Positions 7,316 to 14,783 of a DNA stretch of 28,058 nucleotides are shown here, in pieces. The notes under the pieces are model-generated. The model was not told the origin of the DNA. It was given only the letters and a program-made list of their open reading frames with translations, and ran no database searches. Made by a program: the position numbers and the translations under genes. The number at the start of each line of letters is the position of its first letter. Position 1 is the stretch's first letter. The stretch lies in contig USOV01000010.1 of the NCBI GenBank assembly GCA_900556455.1, forward strand, positions 1 to 28,058. Direction: 5' to 3'. This DNA comes from an uncultured Clostridium sp. Lineage in GTDB: Bacteria > Bacillota > Clostridia > TANB77 > CAG-508.

Positions 7316-9271
7316 GTGGAGGATTTAGTAGAAAGCATATTAGATTACGTAAGAGCAGATTATACTGACTATGCCATTATGATAAATGGTGAGTGGGGAA
7401 GCGGAAAAACTTATTTTTGGAATCATAAGGTAAAAAATAAAATTGAATCACTAAGAATAAATGGAAAAAGATATACTACTATCTATATGTCATTATATGG
7501 AATTTCTAACTTAGAGGAAATAAGTAAAAAAATATTTATAGAAACAACACAACTTATGGACAAAAACATGAAAAAATACATGAACTCAACTGGTCAATCC
7601 ACCATTCCGGAGTATGCAAAAACTGGACTAGATATGGCAAATCTTTTTGGAGTTACACAAAATGGAGACAAAGTAGATTATGCACAATTCTTTTCAACAG
7701 ATGACAAAATTTTATGCTTTGATGACCTAGAAAGAGCAAATGTAGATGTTATAGATATTTTAGGATATATTAACAATTTCGTTGAACATGACCATATAAA
7801 AACAATTATTATATGTAATGAAAAAGAATTAGCAACAAAACTAAAAAATAGTAATTTAGAAATGAAAACCTTTATTGCAACATATATATTGGACAAAGAG
7901 GGCAATTTAACAAAAACAGATTTACCAATGGTTGAGAAAATAAGAGACAAAATAGAATATGTTTTTGATAAAGCAAATGATTATGAGAGAATAAAAGAAA
8001 AATTAATTGGAGAAACATTTGAATATCAGCCAGAATTTAGCTACATAATAAATGGAATTTTAATGAGATATGAAAATGACCCAGAACTTATTAGATTTTT
8101 AAGAGAAAATACAGGGTATATAATTAATACATTTAATAAGAGTGGAACAAGAAACTTAAGAATTTTAAAACATGCTTTAAATGATTTCAAAAAAATATTT
8201 GAGATGGTTAATAAACATTATCCAAATACAAATTATAGAGTATTACAAACTATGTTAATATTTACAATAGCAATTTCCTTTGAAATAAAAGCAGGGAAAA
8301 TAACTAAAGAGAAATTCATGAACTTACAAAATAATGAAGAATATAAAGCAATGTTAGTTTCTTCAAGAATTTTAATGGATAATAGACAGTTCTATATAAA
8401 AGAGTTTGATAATAATTATTATTACAATTTCAAAGCTGAATATAGATTTTTTAAATTCATAGAGATGTATGTAAGAACAAGAATATTTGATATGAAGGTA
8501 TTTAAAAGAGATATGGAGGTAATTATAAATACAGTAGATAAAGAAAAACTTCCAAGTTATAAAAGATTACTTACAGAAGAATATTGGAAAATACCAGACG
8601 ACCAGTTCTTACCAGTAGTGGAAGATGTAATAGAAAATGTAAAAAATGGTGATGTAGACTTAATAGACACAGTAAAATTATTTATATATTTTACATATTT
8701 TATAAAAAAAGGCTTAATAAACTATGATATGAAATCGATAAAAGGAATTTTCTTCGAAGGAATGAACAAGGCATCTCTTAATGCAACGTATTGTGAAAAT
8801 ATAAATGAGGAATTAACTGAATTAACATTAGGTGAGAAAAGCTTAGATGTAGATGAAATTATTGAACATTTTAATACAATTAACAAAATGCTAGAGGATA
8901 AAATGTATAAAGAAAAAGCAGAAGGAATATTTAAAAATATCCCAATGAAAATGGAGAAATTCTATGAAGAATTTGACAAAGAGTGTATGGATATACCAAT
9001 TTTCAAATATTATGACCCATATCAATTTTTCCAAAGAATATCTTGTGCAAATAACGAAGATATAGTAACTATAAAAGAAAAGCTAGTAGAAAGAGCAAAA
9101 AAATATACAAAAGAAATAGAACCAGAACTTAATAATATGGTTCAATTAAAAAATATAATAGATGACTATACAAGAGGAAAAGACATAACAATAAAGATTA
9201 TTTTATTAAGTGAATTTTCAAAAGAACTAGGGAATATAATTTCTAAATATGATAATAAAATGGAGGAATAA
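7316..9271 (+). CDS. KAP-family P-loop NTPase
   Basis: This 651-residue protein begins at GTG 7316, chosen because AAAGGAGG ends eight bases upstream; the frame is open further up but overlaps comFC. The N-terminal domain has Walker A GEWGSGKT (25-32), and Walker B ILCFDDLERA (132-141). The hhhhDDLER form and the following IIICNEKE sensor strand are typical of KAP/STAND-like NTPases. The remaining 450 residues are helical without a recognised domain. I see no long hydrophobic insertion of the kind found in membrane-bound KAP proteins. KAP NTPases are found in antiphage and signalling systems, but here the gene lies in an ordinary housekeeping operon with matching base composition. Its function is unknown. 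It is followed two bases later by the beta-helix gene, suggesting co-translation and related function. Confidence 0.8.
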   Translation: MEDLVESILDYVRADYTDYAIMINGEWGSGKTYFWNHKVKNKIESLRINGKRYTTIYMSLYGISNLEEISKKIFIETTQLMDKNMKKYMNSTGQSTIPEYAKTGLDMANLFGVTQNGDKVDYAQFFSTDDKILCFDDLERANVDVIDILGYINNFVEHDHIKTIIICNEKELATKLKNSNLEMKTFIATYILDKEGNLTKTDLPMVEKIRDKIEYVFDKANDYERIKEKLIGETFEYQPEFSYIINGILMRYENDPELIRFLRENTGYIINTFNKSGTRNLRILKHALNDFKKIFEMVNKHYPNTNYRVLQTMLIFTIAISFEIKAGKITKEKFMNLQNNEEYKAMLVSSRILMDNRQFYIKEFDNNYYYNFKAEYRFFKFIEMYVRTRIFDMKVFKRDMEVIINTVDKEKLPSYKRLLTEEYWKIPDDQFLPVVEDVIENVKNGDVDLIDTVKLFIYFTYFIKKGLINYDMKSIKGIFFEGMNKASLNATYCENINEELTELTLGEKSLDVDEIIEHFNTINKMLEDKMYKEKAEGIFKNIPMKMEKFYEEFDKECMDIPIFKYYDPYQFFQRISCANNEDIVTIKEKLVERAKKYTKEIEPELNNMVQLKNIIDDYTRGKDITIKIILLSEFSKELGNIISKYDNKMEE

Positions 9272-9273
9272 AA

Positions 9274-9984
9274 ATGGAAGAATTAAAACTAAACTATTAT
9301 TTTAAAGAAATGGATAAATTTACATTTAAGGAAATATTTGAAGGATGTACATATCCATGGGAAGCATTAGAAAAAGCAAAAGAATATATAAAAGAACAAA
9401 TAGTTGATAAAGATGTAAAAATAAATAAAGCAGAAATGGGAGAATATGTATCAATTAGTGGAAACTATTTTATAGACGAAGGAACAAAAATACATGCAAA
9501 TGCAGTAATACAAGGACCTGTTATGATTGGAAAAAATGTAGAAATACAATCAGGTGCATTAGTAAGACCATGGACAGTAATAGGAGATAACTGTGTAGTA
9601 GGGCATGCAAGTGAAATAAAACATGCAATAATGCAAAATAAATCAAAAGTTGCAAGTTTAGCATTTTGTGGAGACACAATACTAGGAAAATCAACTAGAA
9701 TAGGAAGCGGTATAATTTTAGCAAACAGAAGATTTGACCAAAAAAATATTACTGTAAAAATAAATGGAACAAAATATGATGTTGGAACAGACTTTTTTGG
9801 AGCAATAATAGGAGATAGTACAAGACTTGGAGCAAACTCTACAACAGTACCAGGAACATTTATAGGACCATACACATGGATATTGCCAACAGTACAGGTA
9901 AGAGGATTTATACCAGCAGAAAGAAGAGTTTTCCCTTTAGCTGAATATAAAATAGATGAAAACCCAAGAGTAGAATTGAAATAA
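9274..9984 (+). CDS. Left-handed beta-helix (hexapeptide) protein, GlmU-C-like
   Basis: The 236-residue protein consists mainly of hexapeptide repeats of the [LIV]-G-x-x-x-x type: IHANAVIQGPVMIGKNVEIQ, then VIGDNCVVGHASEIKHAIM, and later IIGDSTRLGANSTTVPG. Such coils form the left-handed beta-helix of acyltransferases and of the C-terminal part of GlmU and glucose-1-phosphate nucleotidyltransferases. An N-terminal nucleotidyltransferase domain is absent; instead there is a helical cap (about 1-60) starting MEELKLNYYF. The pattern GHASEIKHAIM matches the acetyl-CoA/sugar-binding turn of GlmU-like proteins, so a sugar-phosphate acyltransferase or carrier role is possible. GGAGG lies seven bases before ATG 9274, inside the end of the KAP gene. 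The two genes are coupled, which is an unexplained pairing. Confidence 0.82.
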   Translation: MEELKLNYYFKEMDKFTFKEIFEGCTYPWEALEKAKEYIKEQIVDKDVKINKAEMGEYVSISGNYFIDEGTKIHANAVIQGPVMIGKNVEIQSGALVRPWTVIGDNCVVGHASEIKHAIMQNKSKVASLAFCGDTILGKSTRIGSGIILANRRFDQKNITVKINGTKYDVGTDFFGAIIGDSTRLGANSTTVPGTFIGPYTWILPTVQVRGFIPAERRVFPLAEYKIDENPRVELK

Positions 9985-10026
9985 GAATTTACAAAGCATT
10001 ACTTAACAAAGATTACCTAATTAACT

Positions 10027-10055
10027 TTGACATTTTATGTAAAATATATTATAAT
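10027..10055 (+). promoter_or_regulatory. Consensus sigma-A promoter of the 71-codon gene
   Basis: TTGACA (10027-10032), exactly 17 bases, TATAAT (10050-10055): a full consensus match, so strong transcription is expected. The leader of about 80 bases contains two small hairpins (ATGCC/GGCAT at 10064-10079 and CCTC/GAGG at 10090-10104) before AAGGAGG. Confidence 0.9.
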
Positions 10056-10145
10056 ATTAACAGATGCCACGCAAGGCATTTTAAACCTTCCTCTCAACTT
10101 GAGGACACGCTACACTATATTTTTTAATTTAAGGAGGAAAACAAA

Positions 10146-10361
10146 ATGGCACATCCCTACATGGTTACAGCAACTGGAGCAATGAGGCAGAAAATTGCTA
10201 TGGTAATGAGCCAGCGTACCCCGTATACTGTTTCTGCTGATAAGGTGAACTGGGTGAACGGTGAAAGACAGATGAATATCTTTTCCGCACAGGTCGGCGA
10301 CGTTACCATCCTTTGCTGGGCCCGTGATAATGAGTTCATTATCAAGACCGTCAACTGGTAG
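10146..10361 (+). CDS. 71-residue protein of foreign base composition, unknown
   Basis: I do not recognise this protein. It has no signal peptide, cysteine motif or membrane helix. It begins MAHPYMVTATGAMRQKIAMV and ends IIKTVNW, with an alternating hydrophobic/polar pattern in the second half (MNIFSAQVGDVTILCWARD) that suggests a small beta-sheet domain. Codon use is strikingly unlike the surrounding genes: many C- and G-ending codons (ATC, GTC, GAC, CTG-type, CCG, CGT), roughly half GC where neighbours are near 30 percent. This suggests recent transfer, or codon selection in a very highly expressed gene. It is monocistronic, with a perfect promoter, a strong ribosome binding site (AAGGAGG, ending 8 bases before ATG 10146) and its own terminator. 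That arrangement is normally reserved for abundant proteins. Confidence 0.8.
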   Translation: MAHPYMVTATGAMRQKIAMVMSQRTPYTVSADKVNWVNGERQMNIFSAQVGDVTILCWARDNEFIIKTVNW

Positions 10362-10374
10362 CCATTAAAAAAAG

Positions 10375-10406
10375 AAGAACCTCGCTATTTAAGCGAGGTT
10401 CTTTTT
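10375..10406 (+). terminator. Intrinsic terminator of the 71-codon gene
   Basis: A 12-bp stem (10375-10386 with 10392-10403, AAGAACCTCGCT and its complement), a 5-base loop and a T tail. Confidence 0.94.
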
Positions 10407-10428
10407 ATAAAAATTTTATCACAAAATC

Positions 10429-10457
10429 TTGACTTTTTACATAAAAAGAGATATAAT
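10429..10457 (+). promoter_or_regulatory. Sigma-A promoter of clpB
   Basis: TTGACT (10429-10434), 17 bases, TATAAT (10452-10457), immediately followed by a CIRCE operator. Confidence 0.9.
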
Positions 10458-10458
10458 T

Positions 10459-10485
10459 TTAGCAGTCTAATTGATAGATTGCTAA
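10459..10485 (+). promoter_or_regulatory. CIRCE operator (HrcA-binding site) before clpB
   Basis: TTAGCAGTC-N9-GATTGCTAA differs from the consensus TTAGCACTC-N9-GAGTGCTAA by one base in each arm and keeps the exact 9-base spacer. It starts two bases after the -10 box, so HrcA bound here would block transcription, placing clpB under heat-shock derepression. hrcA itself is not in the window. Confidence 0.88.
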
Positions 10486-10507
10486 TTTTAATATTAGGAG
10501 GTAAAAT

Positions 10508-13093
10508 ATGGATGTTCAAAAATTTACACAAAAATCAATAGAGGCAATTCAAAAATCAAGCCAAATTGCTAAAGAAAATGGTAACTCAGAAGTAGAACAA
10601 GAACACCTTTTGTTTGCTCTAATAGATGATAAAGAAAGTTTAATAAAACAATTATTTACTAAAATGAATGTAAGTGACGAGTTACAAAATGAATTAATAA
10701 TAAACATAGAAAATAAACCAAAAATAAGTGGAAACAATCAAGTCTATTTTTCAAGGGAAGCAGAAGAATCTTTGAATGAAGCAGAAAAAATTGCAAAGAA
10801 TATGAAAGATGAATATGTTTCAGTAGAACATATAATGCTTGGTATTTTTGAAAAAGCAAGTAGCAATTTAAAACAACTATTTAAACAATTTGGGGTTGAT
10901 AAAAACAAATTTTTAAAAGTATTATTAGAAGTAAGGGGGAATGCAAGAGTGACAAACGATAATCCAGAATCAACATATAATGTATTGGAAAAATACGGAA
11001 CAGACTTAGTAGAAATGGCAAGAAAACAAAAATTAGACCCAGTAATAGGTAGAGACGATGAAATAAGAAATGTTATAAGAATATTATCAAGAAAAACAAA
11101 AAATAACCCAGTTTTAATTGGTGAAGCCGGTGTTGGTAAAACTGCAATTGCAGAAGGCTTAGCCTTAAGAATAGTTAGAGGAGATGTGCCAGAAGGCTTA
11201 AAAAATTGTACAATATTTTCACTTGATATGGGTGCATTAGTTGCTGGTGCTAAATATAGAGGAGAATTTGAGGAAAGATTAAAAGCTGTTTTACAAGAGG
11301 TAAAGAAAAGTGAAGGAAGAATAATTCTATTTATTGACGAATTACACACAATAGTTGGAGCAGGAAAAACTGATGGAGCAATGGATGCAGGGAACCTTTT
11401 AAAACCAATGCTTGCAAGAGGAGAACTTCATTGTATAGGTGCAACAACTTTAAACGAATATAGAGAATATATAGAAAAGGACCCAGCACTTGAAAGACGT
11501 TTTCAGCATGTAATGGTTAATGAACCAACAGTAGAAGATACTATTGCAATATTAAGAGGACTAAAAGAAAGATATGAAGTTTACCATGGTGTAAAAATTG
11601 CAGATAATGCATTAATTGCAGCAGCAGTTCTTTCAAATAGATATATAACAGATAGATATTTACCAGATAAAGCAATAGACTTAATAGATGAAGCATGTGC
11701 ATTAATAAAAACAGAAATGGAATCAATGCCTACAGAACTGGATGAAATATCAAGAAAAATAATGCAACATGAAATAGAAGAAGTTTCATTAAAAAAGGAA
11801 AAAGATGAATTCTCTAAAAAACGTTTAGAAGAGATACAAAAAGAAATATCAGAAATGAAATCTAAATTTAATGAAATGAAAGCAAAATGGGAAAACGAAA
11901 AAACAAAAATAGAAAAAGTACAAAAAATACGTGAAGATATTGAAAAACTAAATAGTGAAATGGAAAAAGCAGAAAGAAATTATGAGCTAGATAAAGCTGC
12001 TGAAATAAAATATGGAAAACTTCCTGCACTTCAGAAAGAGTTAGAACAAGAGGAAAAAATAGCAGAAGAAAATAACAACATGAATAAGTTATTAAGAAAT
12101 AAAGTAACAGAAGATGAAATAAGTAAAATAATTTCTAAGTGGACAGGAATACCAGTATTTAAACTAATGGAAAGTGAAAGAGAGAAAATTTTACATTTAG
12201 ATGAAATTTTGCATAAAAGAGTAGTAGGCCAAGACGAAGCAGTAGAAAAAGTAACAGAAGCAATAATTAGGTCAAGAGCTGGAATACAAGATAGTAAAAG
12301 ACCAATAGGTTCATTCCTATTTTTAGGGCCAACAGGTGTTGGTAAAACAGAACTTGCAAAATCGCTTGCAGAAAGTTTATTTGATGATGAGAAAAATATT
12401 ATAAGAATAGATATGTCTGAATACATGGAAAAATTCTCAGTATCAAGATTAATAGGTGCGCCTCCAGGATATGTAGGATATGAAGAGGGCGGACAACTTA
12501 CAGAAGCCGTAAGAAGAAAACCATATTCAGTAGTTCTTTTTGATGAAATAGAAAAAGCACATCCAGATGTATTTAATATATTACTTCAAGTACTAGATGA
12601 TGGAAGAATTACAGATTCACAAGGAAGAACAGTTGATTTTAAAAACACAATAATAATATTAACATCAAATTTAGGCTCGGAATATATATTAGAAGGAATA
12701 AACGAAAAAGGAGAACTTTCAGAAGAAGCAAAAGAGCAAGTAAATAGCTTATTAAAACAAAGCTTTAGACCAGAATTTTTAAACAGATTAGATGAAATAA
12801 TATTCTTCAAACCATTAGCAAAAGAGCAAATATCACAAGTTCTAGATTTATTAGTAAAAGACTTAGAAAAACGACTAGAAGATAAACATTTAAGAATAGA
12901 ATTGACCAAATCGGCAAAAGACTATATAATAGAAAATGGTTATAATCCAATATATGGAGCAAGACCACTAAAAAGGTTTATGCAAAAGAGTTTGGAAACA
13001 CTAATTGCAAGAAAAATGCTAGAACAAGAAGTACACCCAAATGAAACTATAGAAGTGGATTATGACGGAGAATTAAAAATAAGGGGGAACTAA
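10508..13093 (+). CDS. clpB: Protein disaggregase ClpB
   Basis: ClpB is a hexameric AAA+ chaperone that resolubilises aggregated proteins together with DnaK. The 861-residue product has the double Clp_N repeat (1-145), the first ATPase module with Walker A GEAGVGKT (205-212) and Walker B ILFIDEL (274-280), a long coiled-coil middle domain (about 400-525), and the second ATPase module with GPTGVGKT (608-615). The full-length middle domain separates ClpB from ClpC/ClpE, and I see no ClpP-binding IGF-type loop in the second module. The length is typical. The start at ATG 10508 follows AGGAGG. Promoter and CIRCE operator upstream indicate HrcA control. The TSCPD gene begins one base after its stop, so the two are co-transcribed. 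Confidence 0.97.
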   Translation: MDVQKFTQKSIEAIQKSSQIAKENGNSEVEQEHLLFALIDDKESLIKQLFTKMNVSDELQNELIINIENKPKISGNNQVYFSREAEESLNEAEKIAKNMKDEYVSVEHIMLGIFEKASSNLKQLFKQFGVDKNKFLKVLLEVRGNARVTNDNPESTYNVLEKYGTDLVEMARKQKLDPVIGRDDEIRNVIRILSRKTKNNPVLIGEAGVGKTAIAEGLALRIVRGDVPEGLKNCTIFSLDMGALVAGAKYRGEFEERLKAVLQEVKKSEGRIILFIDELHTIVGAGKTDGAMDAGNLLKPMLARGELHCIGATTLNEYREYIEKDPALERRFQHVMVNEPTVEDTIAILRGLKERYEVYHGVKIADNALIAAAVLSNRYITDRYLPDKAIDLIDEACALIKTEMESMPTELDEISRKIMQHEIEEVSLKKEKDEFSKKRLEEIQKEISEMKSKFNEMKAKWENEKTKIEKVQKIREDIEKLNSEMEKAERNYELDKAAEIKYGKLPALQKELEQEEKIAEENNNMNKLLRNKVTEDEISKIISKWTGIPVFKLMESEREKILHLDEILHKRVVGQDEAVEKVTEAIIRSRAGIQDSKRPIGSFLFLGPTGVGKTELAKSLAESLFDDEKNIIRIDMSEYMEKFSVSRLIGAPPGYVGYEEGGQLTEAVRRKPYSVVLFDEIEKAHPDVFNILLQVLDDGRITDSQGRTVDFKNTIIILTSNLGSEYILEGINEKGELSEEAKEQVNSLLKQSFRPEFLNRLDEIIFFKPLAKEQISQVLDLLVKDLEKRLEDKHLRIELTKSAKDYIIENGYNPIYGARPLKRFMQKSLETLIARKMLEQEVHPNETIEVDYDGELKIRGN

Positions 13094-13094
13094 A

Positions 13095-13352
13095 ATGAGA
13101 TATAAATATAGAACACAAGGAACATGCTCAATGCAAATTGAATTTGATATTAATGGGGACATTATTACAAATGTTTCATTCCTAGGTGGATGTCCAGGAA
13201 ATTTAGCTGCAATATCTAGAGTTGTGGAAGGAAAAACTGTAAAACAAATAGAAGAATGGTTTAAAGATATAAGATGTGGAAACAAACCAACTTCATGTAC
13301 AGCACAACTTGCAAAAGCTGTAAGACAAGCCTATGAGGAACAAAAACAATAA
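13095..13352 (+). CDS. TSCPD domain protein (small, cysteine-containing)
   Basis: The 85-residue protein matches the TSCPD-domain family (TIGR03905-like), related to the C-terminal domain of B12-dependent ribonucleotide reductases. Conserved features are the start YKYRTQGTCS, the segment VSFLGGCPGNL, and CGNKPTSCTAQLA, with cysteines at 11, 33, 61 and 68 that could bind metal or act in redox. Its precise function is unknown. It lies one base downstream of clpB with GGGGG as ribosome binding site, so it shares the heat-shock transcript; a redox or metal-linked stress role would be an inference only. Confidence 0.82.
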   Translation: MRYKYRTQGTCSMQIEFDINGDIITNVSFLGGCPGNLAAISRVVEGKTVKQIEEWFKDIRCGNKPTSCTAQLAKAVRQAYEEQKQ

Positions 13353-13355
13353 CGC

Positions 13356-13384
13356 TTGACATTTTTAGCCAAAAATTGTATAAT
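13356..13384 (+). promoter_or_regulatory. Sigma-A promoter of the NlpC/P60 hydrolase gene
   Basis: TTGACA (13356-13361), 17 bases, TATAAT (13379-13384): full consensus. It starts four bases after the TSCPD gene stop. Confidence 0.9.
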
Positions 13385-13410
13385 ATTCTTTGTGTAAGGA
13401 GAGACTTTTT

Positions 13411-14712
13411 ATGAATAAAATGAAAAAAGTAAGTGTGGCAACAATAGTAGGTCTTGCAATTTTTGGAACAACAGTATTTGCATCAACAGGAAAAGTATAT
13501 AATACAAGCCAAGGATTAGTTCTAAGAGGAGAAGCTTCAAAGACAAGTGCACCACTTGCAACTGTACCAAATGATAAAGAATTTGAGATACTAGAAAACT
13601 TAGGTGAATGGTATAAAGTAAATGTGGATGGAAAAGAAGGATATTTATTTGCAGAGTATGTAAAAGTCGTAGAAGAAGCACCAGTTGAAGAACAACCTGA
13701 AAATAATAATCCAGTAGAGAATAATAATCCAAATACTACAAAAACAGAAACAAAAATATATAAACTTCCATTAATTACATCAAGTAATATTGGAACAATA
13801 CCAGCAAATACAGAACTAAACATAGAAAAAACATTAAACAATTGGGCATATGTTTCATACAATAATGTTACTGGTTGGATAAGAACATATAATTATAATG
13901 CTGATACTACAGAAACACAAGAGCCAGAGACTACACCAGCAGAACCAGAGGAAACTCCAGTAGAAACACCAGAAACAACGCCTACAAATCAACCAGAAGA
14001 AAACACAGATTTAAGCTTTACAAAAGGATATATAAATTCATCATCTGTAAATGTTAGAAAAGGACCAAGCACAGATACAGAAATTGTAACTACATTAATA
14101 TTAAACACAGGAGTTACAATTACAGCACAAACAGGTGACTGGTACAAAGTAACATATGGAGATTATACAGGTTACATTTATAAACCATTAATCTCAGAAA
14201 CACCAACTGTAACAAACAGAGGTAATGCGGTAAGACAACCAGAAACTACTGAAGCACAAGCACCTACAGAGGACGAAGAACAAAAAACAACGGATTCAGC
14301 TAACAATGAGATTCCAACAGTACCAAGTAACAGTGCTGCAGGAGACCAAATAGTTTCATTTGCAAGACAATATTTAGGATACAGATATGTATATGGGGGA
14401 ACAACACCTAGTACGGGATTTGACTGTTCTGGATTTATATATTATATATATAAATCATGCGGATATAGTATAAGCCGTTCTCTTAGTGCTCAAGCAAACA
14501 CAGGAACAGCAGTGTCAAAATCTGAATTACAGGCAGGAGATATAGTATTTTTCAATAATACATCAAGCGGAGCACTAGGTCATGTAGGAATATATATAGG
14601 AAATGGAACAATGATACATGCAGCGAACTCAAAAAGAGGTGTAGTAACAGACACAATAAACAGTGGATATTACAATACATATTATTATACAGCAAGAAGA
14701 ATAGCATATTAA
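13411..14712 (+). CDS. Secreted SH3-domain NlpC/P60 peptidoglycan hydrolase
   Basis: This is a secreted cell-wall hydrolase, probably a gamma-D-glutamyl-diamino acid endopeptidase. The 433-residue product starts at ATG 13411 (AAGGAG eight bases upstream), although the frame is open further up. A signal peptide (residues 1-25, MNKMKK then a hydrophobic core ending TVFAS) is followed by three bacterial SH3-like modules (about 26-87, 113-162 and 204-260). These are separated by Pro/Glu/Thr-rich linkers; a further linker precedes the C-terminal NlpC/P60 domain (about 310-433). The catalytic triad is visible: Cys339 in FDCSGFIY, His391 in GHVGIYIG and His403 in MIHAANS. SH3 modules would bind peptidoglycan. 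The gene is monocistronic with its own promoter and terminator, consistent with a growth-phase autolysin. Confidence 0.93.
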   Translation: MNKMKKVSVATIVGLAIFGTTVFASTGKVYNTSQGLVLRGEASKTSAPLATVPNDKEFEILENLGEWYKVNVDGKEGYLFAEYVKVVEEAPVEEQPENNNPVENNNPNTTKTETKIYKLPLITSSNIGTIPANTELNIEKTLNNWAYVSYNNVTGWIRTYNYNADTTETQEPETTPAEPEETPVETPETTPTNQPEENTDLSFTKGYINSSSVNVRKGPSTDTEIVTTLILNTGVTITAQTGDWYKVTYGDYTGYIYKPLISETPTVTNRGNAVRQPETTEAQAPTEDEEQKTTDSANNEIPTVPSNSAAGDQIVSFARQYLGYRYVYGGTTPSTGFDCSGFIYYIYKSCGYSISRSLSAQANTGTAVSKSELQAGDIVFFNNTSSGALGHVGIYIGNGTMIHAANSKRGVVTDTINSGYYNTYYYTARRIAY

Positions 14713-14726
14713 AAATTAAAATATAT

Positions 14727-14757
14727 AGGGCAATACATTTTTGTATTGTCCTTTTTT
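14727..14757 (+). terminator. Intrinsic terminator after the NlpC/P60 gene
   Basis: An 11-bp stem (14727-14737 with 14742-14752, one G-T pair), a TTTT loop and a T6 run. Confidence 0.9.
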
Positions 14758-14783
14758 AGGGGGCAAAAAAAGGAGGAATAATA

